A stretch of 64,000 bases of DNA from contig CAZEJG010000007.1 in NCBI GenBank assembly GCA_964511625.1, positions 83,784-147,783 on the forward strand, read 5' to 3'. A program made the translations under genes and the position numbers. Below, in pieces: positions 33,451 to 44,266 of the stretch (positions within the stretch are counted from its first letter, which is position 1; each line of letters starts with the position of its first letter). Under the pieces are notes generated by a model. The model was not told where the DNA came from. It ran no database searches and saw nothing but the letters and a program-made list of their open reading frames with translations. This stretch comes from Pseudohoeflea sp964511625 (lineage in GTDB: Bacteria > Pseudomonadota > Alphaproteobacteria > Rhizobiales > Rhizobiaceae).

Positions 33451-34452
33451 ATGGGGAGCCAAGACAAACCCGCCACCGATCGGAGCCCGCCCGTGTCCCA
33501 ATTGATCGCCATCTTCCGCCGGACCCCCGAGGTGCTTCCGATCTACTGGATGCTCTTCCGCATCACCGTGCCGATCACCATTCTCGCCGAACTCGCCTCG
33601 CGCGTCGGACTGATCGAGTGGATGGCGCCCGCTTTCGCGCCGGTCATGAACCTCGTCGGCCTGCCGCCGGAACTGGGGCTCGCCTGGCTGACCGCGATGA
33701 TCGTCGGCATGTGGGGCGCGGTACCACTGCTCTTCTCGCTCGTCGACATCTCCACGCTCAGCGTCGCTGACGTCACCATCTTCTCGGTGCTGATGCTGTT
33801 TGCCCACGGCCTGCCGATCGAGCAGAAGATCATCCAGGAAGCCGGTCCCGGCATGACCGTGACCACCGTTCTGCGGATCGCCGGCGCGCTTGCCTACGGC
33901 TTCATCCTCAACCAGATCTTCTCCGCCACCGGCTGGCTGTCCGCGCCGGCCGACCCGGTCTGGATCCCCCTCAGCGGGGCATCCACCTGGCCGGAGTTCT
34001 TCTGGGGCCTCGGCGAGGCGATGGTCTGGATGGCCGTCATCCTCGTCGGCCTCTTCTGGGTGCTGGAGATCATGAAGCTCATCGGGCTGATGGATCTCCT
34101 GATGCGCGCGCTCTCGCCGCTCCTCAGGCTCGCCGGCATCAAGGGCGAGGCGGGCGAGCTCACGGCCATCGGCCTGTTTCTCGGCATCTCCTACGGCGCC
34201 GGCTTTCTCGTCAAGGAGGCGCGGTCGGGCCGCGTCTCGCCGCGCCAGGTCTTCCTCTCCTGCGCCTTCATGGGGTTTGCCCACTCGGTGATCGAGGACA
34301 CGTTGCTGGTGCTCGCACTGGGGGCCGACATCTATTCGGTCCTCGTCGGCCGGGTGATCTTCGCCGTCGTCGCCACCGGCATCCTCGCGCTCCTCTTGCG
34401 CGGGGTCTCCGAACCCACCTTCATGGCGACGCTTTACCGCCAGAAGGCCTGA
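33451..34452 (+). CDS. Nucleoside-recognition (Gate) domain membrane protein
   Basis: A polytopic membrane protein (333 residues from the ATG at 33451) with the nucleoside recognition/Gate domain: GLPPELGLAWLTAMIVGMWGAVPLLF in the first half and LFLGISYGAGFLVKEA plus CAFMGFAHSVIEDTLL in the second. It resembles transporter-like proteins related to YjiH and the spore-maturation proteins; substrate unknown. A GTG at 33493 with GGAG at 33482-33485 is a plausible alternative start (319 residues). Its divergence from an Lrp/AsnC regulator suggests amino-acid or related export. Confidence 0.85.
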   Translation: MGSQDKPATDRSPPVSQLIAIFRRTPEVLPIYWMLFRITVPITILAELASRVGLIEWMAPAFAPVMNLVGLPPELGLAWLTAMIVGMWGAVPLLFSLVDISTLSVADVTIFSVLMLFAHGLPIEQKIIQEAGPGMTVTTVLRIAGALAYGFILNQIFSATGWLSAPADPVWIPLSGASTWPEFFWGLGEAMVWMAVILVGLFWVLEIMKLIGLMDLLMRALSPLLRLAGIKGEAGELTAIGLFLGISYGAGFLVKEARSGRVSPRQVFLSCAFMGFAHSVIEDTLLVLALGADIYSVLVGRVIFAVVATGILALLLRGVSEPTFMATLYRQKA

Positions 34453-34536
34453 GCGAAGGGCGTGGTCCCGCCTTGCCTCCGGCCGCCACGCCATGGTTCA
34501 CTTCCCCCGGGCGAATTGAGACACTGGGGGAAGACG

Positions 34537-34980
34537 ATGAATCCGATGTGCAGCCGATGCGGCAAAGCCCTTGTTTTCACTGCGGTCATGGCAGCGCTCG
34601 CTGCTGGTCCCGCAGAGGCGCGCTCCAAGGCTGCGCAATGGCTGGTGGATCGCGAGATCGCCGAGGCCTGTGACGGCAATCCGGGCTCCATCGATCCGTC
34701 CGGGGCCATCGAGCGGGATCTCGACGGTGATGGGCGCGACGACTTTCTTCTCGCCCACGAGGCGATCACCTGTCAGGGTGATGTGGCGCGCAGCCTGTTC
34801 TGCGGCGCGCAGGTCTGCAGCGTGAAGATCTATTTGCGCCGTGGAGACCTGCTCGAGGAAAAAATCGACCTGCTCGGCGGCGGTGTCGAGATCGGTAGCG
34901 GATCGGTGCCCACCATCTCGATGTACGGCCATGGCGGCGCTCGCGGCCAGTGGCGCTGGAACGGCAGCCGCTTCGAATAG
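34537..34980 (+). CDS. Hypothetical secreted protein
   Basis: A 147-residue protein with a signal peptide (ALVFTAVMAALAAGPAEA), an acidic DLDGDGRDD loop like an EF-hand/FG-GAP calcium site, and several cysteines (CDG, TCQGD, FCGAQVCS) likely to form periplasmic disulfides. The start at 34537 follows GGGGGAAG. I do not recognise a family. It stands alone between the nucleoside-recognition gene and ppdK. Confidence 0.7.
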   Translation: MNPMCSRCGKALVFTAVMAALAAGPAEARSKAAQWLVDREIAEACDGNPGSIDPSGAIERDLDGDGRDDFLLAHEAITCQGDVARSLFCGAQVCSVKIYLRRGDLLEEKIDLLGGGVEIGSGSVPTISMYGHGGARGQWRWNGSRFE

Positions 34981-35045
34981 CAGGCGAATTTCGGCCCGGA
35001 TTCCCCTTTCAATCGATAAGAACCGGGCTTCTCCCCTCACGCCGC

Positions 35046-35073
35046 TTGACCTTGCCCGCGCACGGCGCATAAG
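35046..35073 (+). promoter_or_regulatory. Candidate promoter of ppdK
   Basis: TTGACC (35046-35051) and CATAAG (35068-35073), spaced 16 bp, lie about 70 bp before the ppdK start. This is a weak but plausible sigma-70 promoter. Confidence 0.3.
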
Positions 35074-35141
35074 CCATCAGACGGACTTATGTTGCGGCGC
35101 AAGAACCGCGGGGTCCAGCCGGAAGGAAGGGGAAATGCGTA

Positions 35142-37802
<2,661 letters not shown>

Positions 37803-37830
37803 GGGTGAGGAGCGCCGATCCCTCGTCTTC

Positions 37831-37975
37831 GTCATTCTCGGGCTTGACCCGAGAATCCACTTCGCGATGCCGGCGAAAGGGTATGGATGCTCGGGTCAAG
37901 CCCGAGCATGACGAAAGTCCGGACCGTTCATCCACCCCCACCCACCCCATGCGATACTCTCGTCTCCTCCGTCAT
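37831..37975. repeat. Palindrome doublet unit A with tail
   Basis: A left arm (37831-37859) and an inverted right arm (37884-37912) each contain the mini-hairpin CTCGGG-loop-CCCGAG; the spacer has its own TTCGC/GCGAA stem. A 50-bp C-rich tail (37926-37975, containing CCACCCCATGCGATACT) follows, and a further segment to 38017 is shared with unit C. REP/BIME-like intergenic repeat. Confidence 0.8.
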
Positions 37976-38047
37976 CGGACACGCCGGAAACGTCCCGGCG
38001 CGGGCGGTGGGAGACGCTAGTGATCGGGAAGGCGTTTTCCCTCTTCA

Positions 38048-38184
38048 TCATTCTCGGGCTTGACCCGAGAATCCATTCCGCGATGCCGGCGAAAGGGCAC
38101 GGATGCTCGGGTCAAGTCCGGGCATGACGAGATCACGGGGACTTTCATCCACTCCCATCCCTTGCGATACTGCCATCTCCCGTC
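38048..38184. repeat. Palindrome doublet unit B with tail
   Basis: The same architecture as unit A: left arm 38048-38075, right arm 38101-38128 (slightly diverged, CGGGTCAAGTCCGGGC), and the same tail at 38143-38184. It ends 6 bp before the stop codon of the GIY-YIG gene. Confidence 0.8.
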
Positions 38185-38190
38185 AGCCCC

Positions 38191-38475
38191 TCACCACAAT
38201 TCGTGATACAGGTCCCGCCAGTCCGGGTTCATCTGCTCGATCAGTTCGATTTTCCATTTTCGGTACCAACGTTTGAGGGACGTCTCTCGCTGGATCGCAT
38301 CCCGAATGTCGAAATGCTCTTCGTACCAGACCAGTCGGGAGCAGCCGTATTTCGATGAAAAACCCGGTGTCAGTCCTTCGCGATGCTCGTAGGCCCGGCG
38401 CGCAAGGTCGGACGTCACGCCGATATAGAGCGTACCGTTCTTCTGGTTGGTGACGATATAGACATATCCCGTCAT
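38191..38475 (-). CDS. GIY-YIG nuclease family protein
   Basis: A 94-residue single-domain GIY-YIG protein (UvrC-like, COG2827 type). The motif appears as GYVYIV then TLYIGV (Tyr4, Tyr17), with catalytic Arg26, His31, Glu64 (RETSLKRW) and Asn83 (MNPDWRDL), so it should be catalytically competent. No DNA-binding domain is attached. Start at 38475; a frame extending to 38511 merely reads into the flanking repeat. It is boxed between repeat unit B and the right half of unit C. Cellular role unknown. Confidence 0.9.
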   Translation of the reverse strand: MTGYVYIVTNQKNGTLYIGVTSDLARRAYEHREGLTPGFSSKYGCSRLVWYEEHFDIRDAIQRETSLKRWYRKWKIELIEQMNPDWRDLYHELW

Positions 38476-38495
38476 GCGGGAAGTCTGTTGGGCCA

Positions 38496-38628
38496 TGGAT
38501 GCTCGGGTCAAGCCCGAGCATGACGAAAATCAGGGGCTTTCATCCACCCCCACCCACCCCATGCGATACTGCCATCTCCTCCGTCATCGGACACGCCGGA
38601 AACGTCCCGGCGCGGGCGGGGGGAGACG
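38496..38628. repeat. Half palindrome unit C with tail and extension
   Basis: Only the right arm is present (38496-38524); the left arm is missing where the GIY-YIG gene lies. The tail (38537-38585) and the extension to 38628 are nearly identical to 37926-38017, so about 130 bp is duplicated on both sides of the nuclease gene. Confidence 0.8.
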
Positions 38629-38962
38629 CCCGGGACGGCGGCCGGAACGTGCGGCCAAGAGCCCGGGAGGCGATGGAAGACGGGTATCCGCATCCGGGGG
38701 AGACTTCGGCCGCTTAATCCGATCCCGTCAATCGGCCAGCTTGCCGGTTCAGGCAGGTGTCGAGGCGGCCATGGCCTGACGGGGCATGAAACCGGCCCCC
38801 GAGACCATCTCGGGCGCGCGCTCGGCGCGGGCCACATTGCATTATCCTAGAGAGGCATCGCGCCAGCGCGGCCTTTCCGGACTGAGTTGAAACCCCGGCA
38901 GCTAGGCTGTGCGGGGGCGAAGGTGCAGGAGAGTTCTGCCTCAAGGTCGCGCCATCTTCTTC
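38629..38962. other. GC-rich noncoding stretch
   Basis: About 330 bp between repeats C and D. It holds several short GC-rich stems but no reading frame with a ribosome site or recognisable product; the frames present are translations of flanking repeats. I looked for RNase P RNA, tmRNA, SRP RNA and cobalamin-riboswitch signatures and saw none. Confidence 0.5.
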
Positions 38963-39079
38963 GTCATGCCCGGACTTGATCCGGGCATCCATACCGTTTC
39001 GCCGACATCACGGTATGGATTCTCGGGTCAAGCCCGAGAATGACGAGTGGAGGGGTCTCGGATCAAGTCCGAGCATGAC
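38963..39079. repeat. Palindrome doublet unit D plus extra arm
   Basis: Left arm 38963-38991 and right arm 39016-39044 enclose a spacer whose ends (ATACCGT and ACGGTAT) pair, replacing the TTCGC/GCGAA stem of units A and B. A third arm (TCTCGGATCAAGTCCGAG) lies at 39056-39079. The C-rich tail seen in A-C is absent. Confidence 0.75.
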
Positions 39080-39130
39080 GAAGGGAGGGGACTTGGATGA
39101 GGCCGACAATGAAGAGGGAGGCGCGGCATC

Positions 39131-39267
39131 CTCCCCCTCTCCCCCCTTGCGGGGGAGATGTCACCGATAGGTGACAGAGGGGGTAATGCGGTACAGTTCG
39201 AACTCGCCGACCGCCCCCCTCTGTCGGCTTGCGCCGACATCTCCCCCGCAAAGGGGGGAGAGGGGAG
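39131..39267. repeat. RIME-like long inverted repeat
   Basis: Two arms of about 54 bp (39131-39184 and 39214-39267) are inverted copies around a 29-bp spacer. Each arm contains a C/G-rich stem (CCCCCC-TTGC-GGGGGAG type) and a second stem: GTCACC/GGTGAC in the left arm and GTCGGC/GCCGAC in the right, so paired changes preserve the helix. Sequence style resembles rhizobial intergenic mosaic elements (RIME). Confidence 0.7.
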
Positions 39268-39393
39268 TTCCGCCGCTCGCTCCGCAGGAAACCGCCGACC
39301 CGTCCGCAAACCATGCTAGGGAACCCTCCACCCTCTCGCGACTTGTAGGGGCACACGCGCCGCGCCTCGCGCGCGCCACCACGGGGAATTCCC

Positions 39394-40521
39394 ATGAAGC
39401 TCTTTTCCTGCCCGGCCTGCGGCCAGGCGGTCTATTTCGAAAACGTCACCTGCGTGCGCTGCGGCCGCGCCACCGGCTATGATCCGGCCACCGACGCCAT
39501 GGTGGCGCTCGAAAAATCCGGCGACGTCTGGGAGCCGGTCGGCACCTATACGGATGCGGCCGGCGAGACCGTCGCTCCGGCACTGCGCTATTGCGACAAT
39601 TACCGCTTCGGTGTGTGCAACTGGCTGGTGCCGGCCGAGCAGGCGGCCCTGGGCGGCGAACATGTGTTTTGCCTCGCCTGCCGGCACAACGTCACCGTTC
39701 CCGATCCCGGCAAGGGCGACAATCTTCGCCTCTGGCAGGCGATGGAGATCGCCAAGCGGCGGCTGTTCTACACGCTTTTGCACCTGCGCCTGCCGCTCGT
39801 CACCCGCGACGAGGACGCCGAGGGACTGGGCTTCGATTTCCTCGCCGATCCGGATCATCCGAAGAAGAAGAAGGTGATGACCGGCCATGACGAGGGGCTG
39901 ATCACCATTGCGCTCGCCGAAGCCGACGAGGCCGAGCGCACCCGTCGGCGCGAACAGCTGGGCGAACCCTACCGCACCCTGCTCGGCCACTTCCGCCACG
40001 AGGTCGGCCACTGGTACTGGGACCGCATCGTCCGCGACGGGCCGGACGGCACGCTGGCCGCCTGCCGCGCCGTCTTCGGCGACGACGAGGCCGATTACGG
40101 CGAGGCGCTGAAGACCCATTACGAAAACGGCCCGCAGCCCGGCTGGCAGGAGAATTTCGTCTCCTTCTATGCCGGTTCGCACGCCTGGGAGGATTTCGCC
40201 GAGACCTGGGCGCATTACCTCCACATCATCGATACGCTGGAGACCGGCCACGCCTGGGGGGTGACCATCGCCCCGCGCATCGCCGAGCCGGAGCAACTGA
40301 CCACCGCGATCGGCTTCGACCCCTACGCCGAGGACGTCGACATCCAGACCATCGCCGACGCCTGGTTCGTGCTCTCGGCTTCGCTCAACTCCTTCAACCG
40401 CGCCATGGGCCACGGCGATCTCTACCCCTTCGTGCTGTCGCCGAAGGTGATCGAGAAGCTGGGCTTTATCCATGATCTGGTGCGCGGACGCGCGGGAAAC
40501 CGGCAGCCTACGCAACTCTGA
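39394..40521 (+). CDS. Putative zinc-binding metallopeptidase (COG4307)
   Basis: A 375-residue protein with an N-terminal zinc ribbon (CPAC then CVRC, residues 6-24) and a metallopeptidase domain with the zinc motif HEVGH at 202-206 (FRHEVGHWYWD) and a downstream SHAWEDFAETWAHYLHI block likely to provide the third ligand. It belongs to the family annotated as putative zinc-binding metallo-peptidase; no substrate is known. No signal peptide. It follows the repeat-rich stretch and precedes a sulfur transporter-like gene. Confidence 0.88.
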   Translation: MKLFSCPACGQAVYFENVTCVRCGRATGYDPATDAMVALEKSGDVWEPVGTYTDAAGETVAPALRYCDNYRFGVCNWLVPAEQAALGGEHVFCLACRHNVTVPDPGKGDNLRLWQAMEIAKRRLFYTLLHLRLPLVTRDEDAEGLGFDFLADPDHPKKKKVMTGHDEGLITIALAEADEAERTRRREQLGEPYRTLLGHFRHEVGHWYWDRIVRDGPDGTLAACRAVFGDDEADYGEALKTHYENGPQPGWQENFVSFYAGSHAWEDFAETWAHYLHIIDTLETGHAWGVTIAPRIAEPEQLTTAIGFDPYAEDVDIQTIADAWFVLSASLNSFNRAMGHGDLYPFVLSPKVIEKLGFIHDLVRGRAGNRQPTQL

Positions 40522-40643
40522 TCCGTGTTTGCTCCGGCGCGCGGAATAATTTTCTCTTTCCGCGTCTCCGCCCGTAACCGGAGACCACGCCGGGCGTTCG
40601 GGGAAAAGCTATTCTCTGCGCACCTAATCCGGAGATCGATCCC

Positions 40644-41735
40644 ATGGACCTCGTTCCCTTCTTTGACAGCTACGGCGAAGCGGGCACCGCGCTTCTGGGC
40701 GGTGCCGTGCTCGGCGCCCTGTTCGGCTTCTTCGCGCAGCGGACCGCCTTCTGCACCCGTTCGGCCGTGCTCGATTTCACCCGCCGCACCGGGCTGACCG
40801 CATTCGCCACCTGGCTCGCCGGTTTCGCGGTCGCCATTTTCGGCGTGCAGCTCCTGATCTGGTCGGGCCGCGTCGATGTCGCCGAGACCCGCTTCTTCTC
40901 GACCGCCCAGTCGCTCTCGGGCGCGCTCATCGGCGGCCTCGTCTTCGGCGTCGGCATGGTGCTCGCCCGCGGCTGCGTCTCGCGGCTTCTGGTGCTCGGC
41001 GCCTCGGGCAACCTGCGCGCGCTCTTCTCCATCCTCGTCATCGCCGCCACCGGTTATGCCACCTATACCGGCATCCTGGTGCCGCTGCGTGATGCCGTGA
41101 GCGGGCTGATGAGCACCCAGGCCACCGGCGGCAACGACATTCTGGCGCTGATCAGCCAGCCGCAGGTCGTCGGCGTCGTCCTCGGCGCGATCCTGTTCGC
41201 CGCCTCGCTGGCGGTGGCTTTCCGGGCCAAGATCTCGGCGCTGCGCTATATCGGCGGTGCGCTCGTCGGCGCCACCATCGTCGGCGGCTGGTACTTCACC
41301 TATCAGATGTCGATCCAGGTCTTCGAGCCGGTACAGGCCGAAAGCCTGTCCTTCATCCGGCCGCTGGCTACCTCGATCGTCTATGCGACCGAATCCGACG
41401 CGCTCTACGGGTTTGACCAGGGCATTCTGGCCGGCATCCTCGTCGGCGCCTTTGTGGCAGCGATCGCCTTCCGCCAGTTCCGCATCGCCACCTTCGCCGA
41501 GCCCAACACGCCGTCCGTGCTGCGTTATGCGGTCGGCTCGGTGCTGATGGGCTTCGGCGGCATTCTAGCCGTCGGCTGCACCATCGGCGCGGGCTTCACC
41601 GGCGGATCGGTGCTGGCGCTGTCCTCGCTGATCGGCCTCGCCTCGATGATCGCCGGCGCCGCCGTCACCGACCTCGTGCTCCAGCAGGTCGAGAACGGCC
41701 GCTTCGCCACGGCGCAGCTGCAGCCGGGCGAATAA
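40644..41735 (+). CDS. YeeE/YedE family (TsuA-like) transporter
   Basis: A 363-residue inner-membrane protein of the YeeE/YedE family, whose characterised member TsuA imports thiosulfate. The three conserved membrane cysteines are present: Cys37 (RTAFCTRSA), Cys111 (ARGCVSRLL) and Cys312 (AVGCTIGAGFTGGS). This is the long two-repeat form. No TusA-like partner gene is adjacent. A thiosulfate or related sulfur substrate is inferred from the family. Confidence 0.88.
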   Translation: MDLVPFFDSYGEAGTALLGGAVLGALFGFFAQRTAFCTRSAVLDFTRRTGLTAFATWLAGFAVAIFGVQLLIWSGRVDVAETRFFSTAQSLSGALIGGLVFGVGMVLARGCVSRLLVLGASGNLRALFSILVIAATGYATYTGILVPLRDAVSGLMSTQATGGNDILALISQPQVVGVVLGAILFAASLAVAFRAKISALRYIGGALVGATIVGGWYFTYQMSIQVFEPVQAESLSFIRPLATSIVYATESDALYGFDQGILAGILVGAFVAAIAFRQFRIATFAEPNTPSVLRYAVGSVLMGFGGILAVGCTIGAGFTGGSVLALSSLIGLASMIAGAAVTDLVLQQVENGRFATAQLQPGE

Positions 41736-41767
41736 GCCTCGTCCTGAATTGTTGGGAAAAGTTGCGG

Positions 41768-41791
41768 CCCGGCTCTGGGATCAGAGCCGGG
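41768..41791 (-). terminator. Hairpin between convergent genes
   Basis: CCCGGCTCTG (41768-41777) and CAGAGCCGGG (41782-41791) form a perfect 10-bp stem with a 4-nt loop that includes part of the stop codon of the minus-strand gene. A TTTT run occurs about 9 nt further on the minus strand. Confidence 0.55.
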
Positions 41792-42194
41792 TCAATACAT
41801 TGACGAAGGCGCGGGCGAAATCCGTGAGCCCCTTCGTGTCCTCGTCCGGTTCGGCAACCGTGATGGTGCGGCCGTCCTCTCCGAGCTTGACCAGAAGATA
41901 GATATCGTCACGGCCCTGCGCCTTCATGCGCAACATGGCGATGCGCTGGCAGTCGAGCGCCAGGCCGGAGGCGGGGAGTTCGAAAAGATATTCGGCATCG
42001 AGGTCGCGCGCCGCCGTCTGCACGGTGGCGACGAAGCCGGCGCGGCCAAGCGTGGTGTCATCGAGCGCTAGGGCCAGTTCCACCGCTTCGAGCGACAGGG
42101 CCGGCGAGGCCGGTTTCAATGAGGCGGGAGCTGTGGTCGGGACCGTGGCAGGGACGCTGACGGTCGAACTCGTGTCGTGTGCGGTGTCGGGCAT
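41781..42194 (-). CDS. Hypothetical protein
   Basis: A 137-residue protein with a low-complexity Ala/Thr/Pro/Val N-terminus (about residues 1-30) followed by an alpha/beta domain containing LALDDTTLGRAGFVATVQTA, YLFELPASG and DDIYLLVKLGEDGRTITVAEP. No signal peptide and no recognised family. It is divergent from the DUF1499 gene, with a 152-bp gap. Confidence 0.6.
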   Translation of the reverse strand: MPDTAHDTSSTVSVPATVPTTAPASLKPASPALSLEAVELALALDDTTLGRAGFVATVQTAARDLDAEYLFELPASGLALDCQRIAMLRMKAQGRDDIYLLVKLGEDGRTITVAEPDEDTKGLTDFARAFVNVLTRL

Positions 42195-42346
42195 GGCTGC
42201 ATCCTCTCAAATGCCCCCGTGACGATACCCCGAACCCGAATTCAGACTTCCCTTCAAGAATGGCCGAAGTGTGGCGCTTGCCGTCCGGCCCGCCGCGCGA
42301 TATGGCTCGCGGTGCCCGTCCGTCTAAAACAGGCTCCATTCGCCCG

Positions 42347-43237
42347 ATGCCCTACCGTCCCGAACGTCCCATCTCGATCGCCGCCATCTGGTCGCGCCGG
42401 CTGGGTCTGTTCGCGCTGGCGCTGGCGGCGACCGCCTTCCTGCTCCAGCGGGTGGAGATGGTTTCGCTCGCCAATGCAGTGGCAGTCATCCTGCTCGCCG
42501 CGGTGCTGGCGGTCCTTGCCGCCGCACTCTCGGTCATCGGCTTCGCCATGCTCTGGCTGATCGGCGCGAAGGGCGGTCGCGGCTCCTTCTGGGGCATGGT
42601 CATGGCGCTGATCGTGCTCGCACCTGTCGGCGTCGGTGCGGTGCGGTACTTCACCTTGCCGGCGATCCACGACATTTCCACCGATTCCGTCAATCCGCCC
42701 CAATGGCTTGAGGAACCGCCGATCGAGCCGTCCTGGCTACCGCGTTCCGAGGTCACCGATGCGGCGGCGCGCAGCGCCCAGTTCCAGGCCTATCCGCGCC
42801 TGACCGGCCGCCGCTACGGGGGCGCGATCGACCGCGTGCTCGAGGCGCTGTCGGCGTTGACCCAGGAACGCAAGTGGACGCTGGTTGCGACCGATGGCGC
42901 CGATTTCCTCGTTCCCGAGCAGGAACCGCCGGCCGGCGAGGAAGAACCTGCAGAAGGCTCGGGTGCGATTCCCGTGCCCCAGCCGCGCCCGGATACAGGG
43001 ACCGGCGTCGCCAGCGTGTCGGAGCCGGTCGTGCGGCTGCAGTTCACCCGTCGCAGCCTCATCCTCGGCCTGCGCCAGGACATCCTCATCCGGCTGGTCG
43101 AGGAAGAGGAGACGACCTTCGTCGACGTCCGCGCCGCCACCCGCACCGGCCAGCACGATCTCGGCCTCAACGCCAAGCTCGTCCAGGATTTCCTGCGCGA
43201 TCTCGACGTAGCCCTTCTCGGGATCGCCGGCGGCTGA
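42347..43237 (+). CDS. DUF1499 domain membrane protein
   Basis: A 296-residue protein with three N-terminal hydrophobic helices (about residues 15-35, 40-68, 80-100) and a soluble DUF1499 domain whose core includes the DISTDSVNPPQW start, VLEALSALTQERKWTLVATDGADF, RLQFTRRSLILGLRQDILIRL and VDVRAATRTGQHDLGLNAK. A Pro/Glu-rich insert interrupts it at about residues 190-220. Function unknown. Start at 42347 (MPYRPERPIS). Confidence 0.83.
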   Translation: MPYRPERPISIAAIWSRRLGLFALALAATAFLLQRVEMVSLANAVAVILLAAVLAVLAAALSVIGFAMLWLIGAKGGRGSFWGMVMALIVLAPVGVGAVRYFTLPAIHDISTDSVNPPQWLEEPPIEPSWLPRSEVTDAAARSAQFQAYPRLTGRRYGGAIDRVLEALSALTQERKWTLVATDGADFLVPEQEPPAGEEEPAEGSGAIPVPQPRPDTGTGVASVSEPVVRLQFTRRSLILGLRQDILIRLVEEEETTFVDVRAATRTGQHDLGLNAKLVQDFLRDLDVALLGIAGG

Positions 43238-43243
43238 CGCGCT

Positions 43244-44152
43244 TCAACCGCGCTCGTAGATGCCGCGAAGCGAGGGAGGACCGTCGGTGACCACTGCGCC
43301 GCGTTCGACCAGATCCTCGAGATGGGCCAGCACCGAGAGTGCGGCCGCGCCGTGCAGCCGTTTGTCGGTGTCGCGATAGATCACCGCCACCATTTCGGGA
43401 ATCGTCCGATCGCCTTTGGTCACGCGCGCCAGGATCGCCGATTCGCGCATCCGCCGGTGCGCCTTGAGCGCTCGGGTAAATTTCTGCGGCGAAGTCACTG
43501 GGCCACCATGGCCGGGAAAATAGAGTCGCTCGTCGCGACGCAGAAGCAGGTCGAGGGAGGCCATGAAGTCGCTCATCGCACCATCGGGCGGCGCGATGAT
43601 GGTTGTCGCCCAAGCCATGACGTGGTCGGCGGAAAACAGGATGTTCCTCTTGCGCTCGGCGAAGGCTGCATGATTGGCGGTATGGCCGGGGGTATGCACG
43701 ACCTCGATCTCCCAGTCGTCGCCGGCAAACACCGCGCCGTGCGCGGCGGCAATATCGGGACGGAAGTCCATGTCCGAACTCTCTGCGAGCGGATTGATCT
43801 CTCCTGTGTGTAGCGGCCGCGCCGCACGATGGGGGCCCTCGGCGACAATGGTCGCCCCGGTTTCCGCCTTCAGTCGTGCGGCCAGCGGCGAATGATCCTT
43901 GTGCGTGTGGGAGACGAAGATGTGGCTGACAGGGCGGCCGTCGATCGCTTCGAGCAAGGTGCGCCAGTGGCTTTCGTCATCCGGACCCGGATCGATAATG
44001 GCCAGCGTCTCGCGACCCAGCACATAGCTGTTGGTGCCGGCAAAGGTCAGCGGTCCGGAATTGGGGGCGGTGACGCGCAGCACCCCTTCTTCGACGGTGA
44101 CCGCCTGTCCATGGGCGGCGTTGAAGGAACGATCGAATTCGGGGTCTTGCAA
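43244..44152 (-). CDS. MBL-fold metallohydrolase (LACTB2-like)
   Basis: A 302-residue metallo-beta-lactamase-fold enzyme. The metal motif is SHTHKDH (His82, His84, Asp86, His87), followed by HTPGHTANH, FSADHV and FPGHGGPV, and a C-terminal winged-helix-like segment. The layout matches LACTB2-type hydrolases or RNases; the substrate is not evident. It converges on the DUF1499 gene with 6 bp between stops. Confidence 0.9.
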   Translation of the reverse strand: MQDPEFDRSFNAAHGQAVTVEEGVLRVTAPNSGPLTFAGTNSYVLGRETLAIIDPGPDDESHWRTLLEAIDGRPVSHIFVSHTHKDHSPLAARLKAETGATIVAEGPHRAARPLHTGEINPLAESSDMDFRPDIAAAHGAVFAGDDWEIEVVHTPGHTANHAAFAERKRNILFSADHVMAWATTIIAPPDGAMSDFMASLDLLLRRDERLYFPGHGGPVTSPQKFTRALKAHRRMRESAILARVTKGDRTIPEMVAVIYRDTDKRLHGAAALSVLAHLEDLVERGAVVTDGPPSLRGIYERG

Positions 44153-44266
44153 GACACTGGTCCTGACGGGAATGGCAGTTGCGAGGCGCGCTCTGTGGCG
44201 GCACCCACCATAGGCGGGAACAAGGCCGATTGACCAGCATGGTGAAGCGAAGGAAAAGGTCGCGTT

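Noticed and set aside
38475..38511. Longer GIY-YIG protein starting at 38511
   Set aside because: The extra 12 residues are translated from the flanking palindrome; family members start at the MTGYVYI position.
38581..38962. RNase P RNA, tmRNA, SRP RNA or cobalamin riboswitch in the GC-rich spacer
   Set aside because: None of the conserved signature sequences of these RNAs could be found on either strand.
37831..39079. Possible CRISPR array from the recurring palindromes
   Set aside because: Repeats are irregularly spaced, in both orientations and of unequal size, with shared rather than unique intervening tails, and no cas genes are present.
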